NCBI GenBank assembly: GCA_963665075.1
Contig: OY762063.1
Location: 62,001 to 126,000, forward strand
Source of the DNA: JAPULR01 sp963665075
GTDB lineage: Bacteria > Chloroflexota > Dehalococcoidia > Lucifugimonadales > GCA-2712585
Length of the DNA stretch: 64,000 bases
Reading direction: 5' to 3'
Shown piece by piece: positions 35,085 to 43,676 of this stretch. The stretch's first letter is position 1; every line of letters begins with the position of its first letter. Below the pieces are notes generated by a model. It worked only from the letters and a program-made list of their open reading frames with translations. It did no database searches and was not told where the DNA came from. The translations under genes and the position numbers were made by a program.

Positions 35085-35303
35085 TTAGTCAGGGTCAGCC
35101 GGTTCTCCCACGCTGATTCTCAAGCCGTCTCGGATGACGTTGACGGCTCCCTTCAACTCGGATACGTCCTTCACCAACTGCTGAACGGTGGTTTCCAGCT
35201 TGTCAATACGACGCTCAAGGGAGCGGAACATAGTGAACATTACGGTAATACCTGCAATGCCTACTCCAAGTATCGCAATCAGGTTCGTAATTTCACCCGT
35301 CAT
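35085..35303 (-). CDS. Small N-anchored coiled-coil protein (paralogue 2)
   Basis: 72 residues starting MTGEITNLIAI; the ATG at 35303 aligns with the start of paralogue 1 and has AGGGA upstream, whereas the longer frame starts at a TTG. One membrane helix, then ERRIDKLETTVQQLVKDVSEL and the identical GLRISVGEPADPD end. 35304-35492 otherwise contains only the leader of the next operon. Confidence 0.7.
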   Translation of the reverse strand: MTGEITNLIAILGVGIAGITVMFTMFRSLERRIDKLETTVQQLVKDVSELKGAVNVIRDGLRISVGEPADPD

Positions 35304-35492
35304 CAACCCGTCCCTTCGTTTCAAATGTCTACGAAGCCATCATACGGCATGGCAAGTCGGTTTACAAGCGGAGAAGCCGTGCTGTGAAGTCAACCTTTGC
35401 ATTCCCACCCGCCTTTCCGCTATCATCAAGGCTGATTCCGCTATAGAATAAGGGGCAGAGTGCGTCCAACGCGCCCGCCCAGGAGGTGATAG

Positions 35493-36650
35493 TTGAGTAC
35501 ATACGCCGTAGAGGTAGTCTATAGAGGCATCTTCCAGAAACGGCTTTCCGGCAACATCTGCCGCTCCATCGTCCTTGCGTCCCGACTAGAAGGCAAGATC
35601 GGCACCGCGTTCGGTCGCTACGGCGACTCGCCGGAACGCAACGGCATTCCCGCCAAGTACTTCGCGGTGGTCGCCGACGACCCCATCGAACTGGAAGAGT
35701 CCCTGGCCCAGTACGAGCCAACCCAGGTTGACGCGACCATCGTCGTCGACGACACCCTCTGCAAGGGCGTCGAATCGTGGGCCTGGTACGGCCTCCAGCC
35801 CATCAACGCCCTCACCAAGCCCGGCGGGACCGTCATCGTCACCTCCTACCAGGACCCGGAGCAGCTCAAGGAGGACATCCACGTCAAGGACCAGCCGTAC
35901 AACCTCGCCATCGTCAAAGGCTCCAAGAGCTTCTCCGGCCTCTGGGTCTACAAGGACGACCACACCGACGTGCGCGTCCTCGGCGCTCTGGCCCGCGTGG
36001 CGCCCGACATGGTCAGCCTCGAGTCCTACCAGAAAGCCATTCTTCAACAATGGGACAGCGAAGGAAAGGTCGTCTCCTCCCAGCGCTCCCACGAGCGCGT
36101 CCACATAACCCCCGTCGAACCCGGCGAGGGCAACGAGACGGAACCCTACAGCTTCGAAATGCCCGGCTGGCAGGAGATGGAGGAAGCGCTGGTCATCCCC
36201 GGCATCGCCCAGGGCGGCGGCTTCCGCGGCGGCGAAGGCGGCTTCGAGCCCGTCCGCAGCGCCGTCTTCAAGAAATACTCCACCCGCACCATGCGCCCGG
36301 TGGTCAACTTCGAGACCTGCACCAAGTGCACCCTCTGTTGGCTCCAGTGCCCCGACTCCTGCTTCGACGTGACCCCCGACGGCCTCTACGACGCCAACAT
36401 GGAAGCCTGCTGCGGCTGCGGCGTCTGCGAGGACGTCTGCCCCGTCCCCAACTGCATCACGATGGTCAACGAGGAAGCCTTCGGCGACAACGACAGCCAA
36501 TACGAGCACTGGCAGAAGAACCGCGACGACTACATGGAATGGCTCGAAAAGAAGATAGCCGTGGAAAAGAGCGAACGCCGCTCCCACGGCTTCCACCACG
36601 TGGGCCAGTACCAGGAGGAACTCATGGCGGAGGTGGGCAGTGACGACTAA
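35493..36650 (+). CDS. 2-oxoacid:ferredoxin oxidoreductase, fused gamma-delta subunit
   Basis: 385 residues. Residues 1-185 are the gamma domain (YRGIFQKRLSGNI, then a Rossmann-like fold). After a linker of about 80 residues comes the delta ferredoxin domain with CTKCTLCWLQCPDSC (near 275) and CCGCGVCEDVCPVPNC (near 312), giving two 4Fe-4S clusters. The TTG start has AGGAGGTGA at ideal distance. The complex converts pyruvate or another 2-oxo acid plus CoA to acyl-CoA, CO2 and reduced ferredoxin. Overlaps the alpha gene by 11 nt. Confidence 0.9.
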   Translation: MSTYAVEVVYRGIFQKRLSGNICRSIVLASRLEGKIGTAFGRYGDSPERNGIPAKYFAVVADDPIELEESLAQYEPTQVDATIVVDDTLCKGVESWAWYGLQPINALTKPGGTVIVTSYQDPEQLKEDIHVKDQPYNLAIVKGSKSFSGLWVYKDDHTDVRVLGALARVAPDMVSLESYQKAILQQWDSEGKVVSSQRSHERVHITPVEPGEGNETEPYSFEMPGWQEMEEALVIPGIAQGGGFRGGEGGFEPVRSAVFKKYSTRTMRPVVNFETCTKCTLCWLQCPDSCFDVTPDGLYDANMEACCGCGVCEDVCPVPNCITMVNEEAFGDNDSQYEHWQKNRDDYMEWLEKKIAVEKSERRSHGFHHVGQYQEELMAEVGSDD

Positions 36651-37857
36651 GACAGACATCCAGACCCTTGAAACCGAGGAGCTTATAAGCGGCAGCGAAG
36701 CCATCGCCCGCGCCTGCGCCCTCGCCGACGTGGACGTAATTACCGCCTATCCCATCCGCCCCTACGACACCGTCATGCAGTTCGTGTCGAAGCTCATCGC
36801 CGACGGCGAACTCACCTGCGAATACATCGTCGCCGAGAGCGAGCACTCCCAGTTCGAAATCGTCAAGCACGCCTCCGCCGTCGGCGCGCGCGTCTTCACC
36901 GGCTCCAGCGGCGTCGGCTGGTTCTACGCCTTCGAAGCCCTCGCCGTCACCTGCGGCCTTCGGCTGCCGATGGTCGCGATGGTCGGAAACCGCGCGCTGG
37001 ACGACCCCGGCGCCTTCGGCTGCGAGCACAACGACGCCCTCGCCGTCCGCGACCTGGGCTGGATGCTCAACTGGGCCGCCACCGCCCAGGACTGCATCGA
37101 CACCGCCTTCCTCGCCTGGCGCGTCGCCGAAGACCCCCGCGTCTTCCTCCCCGTCGCCATCAGCACCGACGGCGCGTTCCTGACCCACTCCCAGCAGATA
37201 GTGAAGGTGCCCGACAAGAGCCTGGTGGACCGCTTCCTGCCCCCCTACGACCGGGGCAAGTTCCAGCTTCACCCCGACAACCCCATCACCATCGCGCCCC
37301 AGGTAAACGAAGACTGGCTCATGGAGATTCGGCGTCAGACCGACGCCGCCATGCGCCGCGCCCGCGACGTCATAATCGAGGCCCACGAGGACTTCAAGCG
37401 CATCTTCGGTCGCGGCGGCGACCCATTCCTCGAAGAGTACATGACCGACGACGCCGACGTGGTCCTGATGGGCATGGGTACGCTTACCCTCCCCCTGAAA
37501 GTCACCGTCCGCCGCCTCCGCGAGCGCGGCCACAAAGTCGGCTTCATCCGCGTCAAGTGGTTCCGCCCATTCCCCACGCCGGAGATAATCGAAAGCCTCT
37601 CCCGCTTCAAGGCCGTGGGCGTCATCGACAGGGACTACTCGCTGGGTTCGCCCCTGCACGGCGGCGTCCTCTTCAACGAAGTCCGCTCAACCATGTACTC
37701 GTCGGAAGCGCGGGTGCCCATCATCGGCTTCGTCGCCGGCCTGGGCGGTCGCGAAATCACCCTGCGGGCCACCCGCGAAATGTTTGACATCATCGAAAAG
37801 GCCGCCGAAAACGGCGCCTCAAGCCAAGAAATTCACTGGATTGGAGTAAGGGAGTAG
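36640..37857 (+). CDS. porA: Pyruvate:ferredoxin oxidoreductase alpha subunit
   Basis: 405 residues starting with GTG. SGSEAIARACALADVDVITAYPIRP at the start, YIVAESEHSQFEIVKHASAVGARVFTGSSGVG near 65, and the C-terminal VKWFRPFPTPEII are typical of the alpha subunit, which supplies part of the TPP site and transketolase-C-like domain. Usual members have YPITP; here Thr is replaced by Arg. Pyruvate is the likely substrate, but another 2-oxo acid is possible. Confidence 0.88.
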   Translation: MTTKTDIQTLETEELISGSEAIARACALADVDVITAYPIRPYDTVMQFVSKLIADGELTCEYIVAESEHSQFEIVKHASAVGARVFTGSSGVGWFYAFEALAVTCGLRLPMVAMVGNRALDDPGAFGCEHNDALAVRDLGWMLNWAATAQDCIDTAFLAWRVAEDPRVFLPVAISTDGAFLTHSQQIVKVPDKSLVDRFLPPYDRGKFQLHPDNPITIAPQVNEDWLMEIRRQTDAAMRRARDVIIEAHEDFKRIFGRGGDPFLEEYMTDDADVVLMGMGTLTLPLKVTVRRLRERGHKVGFIRVKWFRPFPTPEIIESLSRFKAVGVIDRDYSLGSPLHGGVLFNEVRSTMYSSEARVPIIGFVAGLGGREITLRATREMFDIIEKAAENGASSQEIHWIGVRE

Positions 37858-37859
37858 CC

Positions 37860-38843
37860 ATGACAACCCAACAGCTGACCCCGTTGCGGGGAGTAAAACA
37901 GTCGCCCCTGGAAGAGTTCTTCACCTCCGGCCATCGCACCTGCCAGGGCTGCGAATCGGCCCTCGTGATGAAGCTCATGATCAAGGCCGCCGGCCCGCGC
38001 ACCATCGTCCTCGGCAGCACCGGCTGCATGTACGTCGCCAACACCACCTACTACTCCACCCCCTGGGTCGTGCCGTGGATGCACACCCAGCTAGGCTCCT
38101 CCGGCTCCGCCGCCCTCGGCACCGCCGCCGGCCTCAAGGCCCTCATGCGCAAGGCCAAGATGAAGGACGAACCCATCAACGTCATCGCCTTCTGCGGCGA
38201 CGGCGGCGGCGTCGACATGGGCCTCTCCGCCATCTCCGCCGCCCTGACCCACAACGACTACAACCTGCTCATCCTCCTCTACGACAACGAGTCCTACGCC
38301 AACACGGACATCCAGGTATCGGGGTCATCGCCCTGGGGCGCCAACTCCACCTTCAGCCCGCCCGGAACCGTCCACCGCATCATGAACAAGCGCTGGAAGA
38401 AGAACACGGCGGGGATGCTCGCTGCGGGCCACCCGCAGGTGCGCTACATCGCCACCGGCTGCGCTTCCTACGCCACCGACATGATGAACAAGGTGCGGAA
38501 GGCCCTCACCATCGGCGGCCCCACCTTCATCCACACTTTCGACCCGTGCCCCAAGGGTTGGGACTACGACCCGATGTACTCCCACGAGCTTGGGATGCTG
38601 GCCGTCCAGACGGGCATCTGGGTGCAGTACGAAATCGAAGACGGGAAGATTACCCTCAACGGCCCTTCGCGTACCCTCGCCAGTGGCCGCCCCCGCCTGC
38701 CCGTGGAGAAGTATCTGGAGCGTCAGGGCCGGTTCGCCCACTTCACCAAGGAAGACGTCGCCTACTTCCAGAGCCAGGTCGACGACATGTGGGAGAAGTG
38801 GTGGATCCCCGGCGTAGTCCCCCCCGGCCTCGCCGAGAAGTAA
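37860..38843 (+). CDS. porB: Pyruvate:ferredoxin oxidoreductase beta subunit
   Basis: 327 residues. HRTCQGCESALVMK near residue 25 provides the CxxC of the beta cluster, with further cysteines later. GDGGGVDMGLSAISAALTHN followed by YDNESYANTDIQ near 105-145 is the TPP/Mg motif (GDG...N). It directly follows porA with a 2-bp gap, closing the three-gene operon gammadelta-alpha-beta. Confidence 0.9.
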   Translation: MTTQQLTPLRGVKQSPLEEFFTSGHRTCQGCESALVMKLMIKAAGPRTIVLGSTGCMYVANTTYYSTPWVVPWMHTQLGSSGSAALGTAAGLKALMRKAKMKDEPINVIAFCGDGGGVDMGLSAISAALTHNDYNLLILLYDNESYANTDIQVSGSSPWGANSTFSPPGTVHRIMNKRWKKNTAGMLAAGHPQVRYIATGCASYATDMMNKVRKALTIGGPTFIHTFDPCPKGWDYDPMYSHELGMLAVQTGIWVQYEIEDGKITLNGPSRTLASGRPRLPVEKYLERQGRFAHFTKEDVAYFQSQVDDMWEKWWIPGVVPPGLAEK

Positions 38844-38877
38844 CCGACTCCGTACAGCACCACGACGTAGGAAGACG

Positions 38878-38976
38878 ATGGGCAGCAGAAAAACCCACGA
38901 AGGCGTAGAAAAAGTCTACGCCGCCGCCGAAGCATGGGTAGACCGCGCTTTGCGCTACTTTCATTGGTTCATCTGA
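38878..38976 (+). pseudogene. Short ORF, probable 5' remnant of a displaced gene
   Basis: 32 codons after a good AGGAAG site. The first 26 residues (HEGVEKVYAAAEAWVDRALR core) look like the start of a real GC-rich gene; the last few codons (YFHWFI) and what follows are AT-rich. I loosely recall this start from McrB-like proteins of related bacteria, which I cannot verify. The abrupt change near 38955 suggests a recombination joint. Confidence 0.45.
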
Positions 38977-39008
38977 TTGAAGCTGGCCCTTTATGTGAGA
39001 GAATTCTA

Positions 39009-40904
39009 ATGGCTTATCCTCAGGACAGTACCAAATTTCCAGTGCGCCAGGCGTATGAGTTTGCCACAGAAAACGGACTTGGAAAGCATATTGAACAGAT
39101 AAGAATTCCTCTGAGAACCGAATGTCTCAAAGACATCGGACTGGAGGATAGAAGGACTGCCATACGTCGTGGAATGACAATTGAACTGCTTAGGGAGCGG
39201 GGATTGCTAGAAGAGTTCAATTCCAAGTATTGGCCGATAGGCAATACCAGTAGAGGCCGGGCAATCATGGCCGACTATGAAAAAAACGCCAGTGAGTATC
39301 GTGCGATAACCACCTCGGTTCCATTAAATGCAAATCCGTGGGCAGAATATGTCCAACACGCCAAAGAATATGAAGCCACCGGAAAGCTTGAAGAGCAAGA
39401 GATTGCTTACAAAGTCGAGATTGCAGAAGAGCTGGTTAAAGCCCGAAGAGCGGTGCTTGATGGCTCGGACGACTGGCCGAAAGTGTTGAAAGAGGCTCTT
39501 CCAACAAACAAAGCCAACTTCATCAGCTGGCGTCAGATTAGCAACTTGCACAGGTGGTGTGCCGAGCAGACAAGTCAGGCATCGCAGGCTCTTCGCACTC
39601 TTTGGATTGAAGGGAACTCACCCGTCGAGGAAAGAATTCGTGCCTTCGTCCCACTATTGCCAGAGTTTATGAGCAGTGGTGCAGGCACCAACATGAGACT
39701 TATTGCCGGATTACTAATGGGCTTGGATGAAGAACGGTATCCTCCATTTATGATCACGGTATTTCGCCAAGCGTACCAGCGTACTGGATACGCACAGCCT
39801 GCAAATGACGCTGACGAGGCGTCGTTGTATCTGCACGCTTTAGGTTTCCTTGACAGATTCATTGAAGAGTCGGCGCGGCGTGGGCTAACTTTGCGCCACC
39901 GGCTTGATGCGCAGTCCTTTGTCTGGGCAATTCGAGAAGGCAGGGGTGGTGGTGATGATGACGAAGGTTCAACTGAAGAAAATGATGAGCCAGTAGATGT
40001 CCCACAGCCTGAAATAGACCTTGATTCCCTCGCCGACGAGGTGTTTCTTCCCGTTGGGTTCTTGGAGGAGATAGAAACGCTGCTGGCGGAGAAGAAGCAG
40101 GTAATCTTCCAGGGGCCGCCGGGCACTGGCAAGACCTTCATAGCCCAGAGGTTGACTGAGTGTCTCGCAACGGACAAGAATCGCGTAACCCTCGTTCAGT
40201 TCCACCCCTCCTACGCATACGAAGACTTTATCGAAGGATACCGACCTACTCTCAAGAAAGGGCAGGCATCCTTTGAACTCAGGAAAGGACCGTTGCTCCG
40301 CGCTGCAAAAAGCGCGGAGGACAATCCCGACGCCAACCACTATCTCATCATCGACGAAATCAACCGCGGCAACCTTGCCAAAATCTTCGGCGAACTCTAC
40401 TTCCTGCTGGAGTACCGCGACCGCGACATTGACCTCCTGTACTCCGACGATAAGTTCAGTCTGCCCGAAAACCTTTACATAATCGGCACCATGAACACCG
40501 CCGACCGCTCCATCGCCCTGGTTGACTCCGCCCTGCGCCGCCGCTTCTACTTCGTGGAATTCCATCCCGACGACAAGCCTGTTAAGGACGTTCTTCGTCT
40601 ATGGCTGAAGAAGAACGCGTCCGAAATGGCGTGGGTGGCAGACGTGGTTGACGAGGTCAACGAAAAGCTGAAGGAAGACCGTCACGCCGCCATCGGCCCC
40701 AGCTACTTCATGCAGAAGGACTTGGACGAGGCGAAGGTCAACCGCATCTGGAAGCACAGCGTCCTCCCCTACATCGAGGAGCGTCGTTTCAGTGGCGAAA
40801 CAGTCTCCGACGAATTCTCCCTCGAAAAGCTGCGCCGGTCGGTGAGGCCGGCCGCGCCTGATAATGCCGTCCCAGAGCAGCAGGCCGACGACTCAGACGC
40901 CTAA
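39009..40904 (+). CDS. mcrB: McrB-type AAA+ restriction GTPase
   Basis: 631 residues. The N-terminal 330 or so are a target-recognition part I do not recognise. The AAA+ motor has Walker A GPPGTGKT near 369, LIIDEINRGNLAKIFGE near 455 (Walker B) and MNTADRS near 495, the GTP-specific McrB signature, then ALRRRF. With McrC it would cleave modified DNA. The ATG at 39009 follows GTGAGAG; earlier in-frame starts lie in unrelated sequence. The first kilobase is about 48% GC and the motor half about 58-63%, a sharp internal change. Confidence 0.88.
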   Translation: MAYPQDSTKFPVRQAYEFATENGLGKHIEQIRIPLRTECLKDIGLEDRRTAIRRGMTIELLRERGLLEEFNSKYWPIGNTSRGRAIMADYEKNASEYRAITTSVPLNANPWAEYVQHAKEYEATGKLEEQEIAYKVEIAEELVKARRAVLDGSDDWPKVLKEALPTNKANFISWRQISNLHRWCAEQTSQASQALRTLWIEGNSPVEERIRAFVPLLPEFMSSGAGTNMRLIAGLLMGLDEERYPPFMITVFRQAYQRTGYAQPANDADEASLYLHALGFLDRFIEESARRGLTLRHRLDAQSFVWAIREGRGGGDDDEGSTEENDEPVDVPQPEIDLDSLADEVFLPVGFLEEIETLLAEKKQVIFQGPPGTGKTFIAQRLTECLATDKNRVTLVQFHPSYAYEDFIEGYRPTLKKGQASFELRKGPLLRAAKSAEDNPDANHYLIIDEINRGNLAKIFGELYFLLEYRDRDIDLLYSDDKFSLPENLYIIGTMNTADRSIALVDSALRRRFYFVEFHPDDKPVKDVLRLWLKKNASEMAWVADVVDEVNEKLKEDRHAAIGPSYFMQKDLDEAKVNRIWKHSVLPYIEERRFSGETVSDEFSLEKLRRSVRPAAPDNAVPEQQADDSDA

Positions 40905-40924
40905 CCCAATCCCGCGTCCGCCTG

Positions 40925-42163
40925 ATGCGCCAAATCAACCTCAAGGAATATCGCCTCAGCGACCCGCATCGCCTATCCGCGGCTGAACTCCGCCAGCTAC
41001 AGGCGAAGGAACTCAACCTCAATATCTCACCCACCGGACAAGCAGACTCCGAATACACGCTCACCCCATCCTCCACCGTCGGCGCGGTGGAACTCGACGG
41101 CCTATCGGTACTCATTCAACCCAAAATCGGCATCCCGCAACTGCTGTCGGTGGCCTGCTACGCCATGAGCGCGTACCGCCTTCAGGAACGCCGTCTGTTC
41201 AACTTCAAGGAGGAAGAATCTCTGCCCGACGCGTTGGCGCTGGCCTTGGGAGCCGCCGCGCGGCGGGCCTTCTCCCGCGGCCTCCTCCACGGCTACATCG
41301 CCATTGAAGAAGCCCTCCACACCGTCCGGGGCCGCATTAGATTCGACGAGCAGATCCGCCGCAGGTTCGCCGTCCCCATACCCGTCGAGGTGCGCTACGA
41401 CGAATTTACCAGCGACATTCGCGCCAACCGGCTGGTGAAGGCGGCGGCGCGTCGATTGAGCCTGATGCCGTTGCGCTCCGCCGAGGCCCGCCGGGGCTTG
41501 GGTTGGATTTCCGGCACCCTCGAAAACGTCTCCTTCGTGGAGTATCCGCCGAATGACGTGCCGGAAGTGAAAACCGACCGCCTCAACCAGCACTACGAGG
41601 ACGTGATTGCCCTATCCCGCCTCATCCTCCGCCACGGCCACTTCGAGTCCGACCGCGGCGCCGTCCGCGCGTCCGGTTTTCTGATGGACATGAACGTGGT
41701 CTTCCAAGAATTCGTCACCGTAGCCTTGCGGGAATCCCTCGAATTAACCGACGGCGCATTCGGCGAGTACCCGATTGACACTTTGGACGTGGGTGAAAAA
41801 GTGCATCTCAGGCCGGATCTGGTATGGCGGGAGGGCCGCGAGTGCCTATTCGTCGGCGACGCCAAGTACAAGAAAATCGAAGACCACCGAGCGCCCAACG
41901 CCGACCTCTACCAGCTTTTGGCCTACGCCACCGCCCTCAACCTCCCCGGCGGGATCCTCATCTACGCCGAAGACACGGACGCCCCCAAAGATGAAGGAAC
42001 TCCGGCGACCCACACTATCCGCCACTCCGGCAAACGCCTGACCGTCGAAACCCTGAACCTCACCAAACCCCTCGAATGCATCCTCAACGACGTAAAGAAG
42101 CTGGCCCATAGAATCGAGTCGCTACGCTACGAGGCACGTTCAACAAAGCGGATTATCGGATAA
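40925..42163 (+). CDS. mcrC: McrC-type nuclease subunit
   Basis: 412 residues. The N-terminal part (SPTGQADSEYTLTPSSTVG) resembles the McrB-stimulating domain. PD-(D/E)xK endonuclease residues are seen in LRPDLV near 296 and FVGDAKYKK near 310. Starts 20 bp after mcrB. Its last 11 nt overlap the convergent Yip1-family gene. Confidence 0.88.
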   Translation: MRQINLKEYRLSDPHRLSAAELRQLQAKELNLNISPTGQADSEYTLTPSSTVGAVELDGLSVLIQPKIGIPQLLSVACYAMSAYRLQERRLFNFKEEESLPDALALALGAAARRAFSRGLLHGYIAIEEALHTVRGRIRFDEQIRRRFAVPIPVEVRYDEFTSDIRANRLVKAAARRLSLMPLRSAEARRGLGWISGTLENVSFVEYPPNDVPEVKTDRLNQHYEDVIALSRLILRHGHFESDRGAVRASGFLMDMNVVFQEFVTVALRESLELTDGAFGEYPIDTLDVGEKVHLRPDLVWREGRECLFVGDAKYKKIEDHRAPNADLYQLLAYATALNLPGGILIYAEDTDAPKDEGTPATHTIRHSGKRLTVETLNLTKPLECILNDVKKLAHRIESLRYEARSTKRIIG

Positions 42164-42746
42164 CCGGCGACCTGACTCCGCCGCCCGATCCCGAAAAATC
42201 AATCCCTCCCGTCAGCCCCAGCACCCCTGCATTCAGTATAAACACCGGCACGAACGCCACCAGAATCACCATCACCGCCCGCAGCGTCGACGTGTAATCC
42301 AGGCTCTGCCGCACCGCAACCACCATGCACGCGAAAGTCCATGCGTACGCGGCATAATAGATGACTGATCCGATATTAACGACGTCACCGATTGGCCCCA
42401 GAAAAATAAGCGCGTTCAGAATGCCGGGGGTCTGCGCGAACCCGGTGGTCCGCGCCAACTGTCCCCAATCCGCGTCCGTTTCCACAACGTCGAAAATAAT
42501 CTCCCCGATGAACCAGGTGCACAGCGCCCAGGCCGCCCAGCTTGCAACGCCCCGAATCACGCCCCTGACTATCGCCCACCACAACCCCGTTTCCTGCCCC
42601 GACAGCAGTTCGCCGCCGACGGTGGCGGCGGACACCATGACCACGATGAACAAGGCCTGCCAGATTGCGCTCTTGTTGTGCTCGATTTCCTCGTAGGTGT
42701 TGGATTTGAGAAAGAGCGCGCCAAACATCCTCCCTATCATGGACAT
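42153..42746 (-). CDS. YIP1-family membrane protein
   Basis: 197 residues with five hydrophobic helices after a short cytoplasmic start (MIGRMFGALFLKSNTYEEIEH cut before the first helix). The plan fits the bacterial Yip1 domain. AGGAGGG supports the ATG at 42746 rather than the one seven codons earlier. Function unknown; no clear link to mcrBC. Confidence 0.7.
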   Translation of the reverse strand: MSMIGRMFGALFLKSNTYEEIEHNKSAIWQALFIVVMVSAATVGGELLSGQETGLWWAIVRGVIRGVASWAAWALCTWFIGEIIFDVVETDADWGQLARTTGFAQTPGILNALIFLGPIGDVVNIGSVIYYAAYAWTFACMVVAVRQSLDYTSTLRAVMVILVAFVPVFILNAGVLGLTGGIDFSGSGGGVRSPVIR

Positions 42747-42801
42747 GGTTGCCCTCCTATCACCCAATTACATAGCTTCGAATTAGCTGACGCTCCGCAC
42801 C

Positions 42802-43155
42802 CTACTCCACCTCGGCAAGCAGGGCCACGAATTCCTCGACCCTGTCCAGCCCCACCCTTGCCATTCTCGGGCTGAGACAATCCTCGTAGAAATTACTGTG
42901 CAGATTGCTGGCGACGTGAAACAGCGAGTTTAGGTCGTCGCTACCCGACTCCACCGCCAATCTATCAACAGCGTTAAACAAAGCGGCATGAGTCCTATGT
43001 CTCCACCCCCTGCTTTCCGCCACCGCCTTCACCGCCTGCGCCGCCGCTCCCCAACCCTTCTCCGACGCCTGCCGCACGTCCCCCCTCGCCAATTCCTCCC
43101 GCGCCTGCTCCAACAACTGCGCCGCCGCGCTTATATACCTAGTTCCGGTGGTCAT
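42802..43155 (-). CDS. PaREP1/HEPN-like protein (paralogue 2)
   Basis: 117 residues, all helical. QLLEQAREELARGDVRQASEK and WGAAAQAVKAVAESRGW (adjacent, split here) are the PaREP1-family core, related to HEPN folds. The start at 43155 has AAGGAG seven bases upstream, inside the 3' end of the paralogue it overlaps by 17 nt. HEPN proteins can be RNases in toxin or defence systems, but no RxxxxH signature is certain here. Confidence 0.7.
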   Translation of the reverse strand: MTTGTRYISAAAQLLEQAREELARGDVRQASEKGWGAAAQAVKAVAESRGWRHRTHAALFNAVDRLAVESGSDDLNSLFHVASNLHSNFYEDCLSPRMARVGLDRVEEFVALLAEVE

Positions 43156-43534
43156 TCGCATTCTCCTTACACTGCTCAGTCTGCCTCACCTCCCCCATCA
43201 GCCCCACGAATTCCGCAACCCTATCCAGCCCCGAACGCACCGAGTCCTCGGGCATCCAGTCCTCGTAGAAATTGTTATGCAGACTGTTGGCAACGTGGAA
43301 AAGCGTGTCCAGGTCTTCATTGCCCGTTTCCCTGACTAGGGTGCGGACGGCTTCGAAAAGCGCATAATGACTCCTGTGCCCCCACCCCCGCTCCTCCGCC
43401 ACCGCCTTCACCGCCTGCGCCGCCGCTCCCCAACCCTTCTCCGACGCCTGACGCACGTCCCCCCTCGCCAACTCCTCCCGCGCCTGCGCCAACAACTGCG
43501 CCGCCGCAGTGCGATACTTCATTCCCGTAACCAT
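43139..43534 (-). CDS. PaREP1/HEPN-like protein (paralogue 1)
   Basis: 131 residues, about 60% identical to the overlapping downstream copy over its length. GGGAGG lies nine bases before the ATG at 43534. The HRSHYALFEAVRTLVRETGN region corresponds to HRTHAALFNAVDRLAVESGS in its partner. The C-terminal CKENANDHRN is encoded by the region that also supplies the next gene's ribosome-binding site. Confidence 0.7.
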   Translation of the reverse strand: MVTGMKYRTAAAQLLAQAREELARGDVRQASEKGWGAAAQAVKAVAEERGWGHRSHYALFEAVRTLVRETGNEDLDTLFHVANSLHNNFYEDWMPEDSVRSGLDRVAEFVGLMGEVRQTEQCKENANDHRN

Positions 43535-43676
43535 CGTCGTTTTCCTCCCGTTATGACCGACTCCCGCGGGCGAGTCCGCTGCCTCCATTATACAGGTTCG
43601 CCTCCCCGTGTTGCGCCATCCCCCATAACGCCCTAACATTGACTCCAACCCCCCAACCCAACAGAGGATTGCGCCC

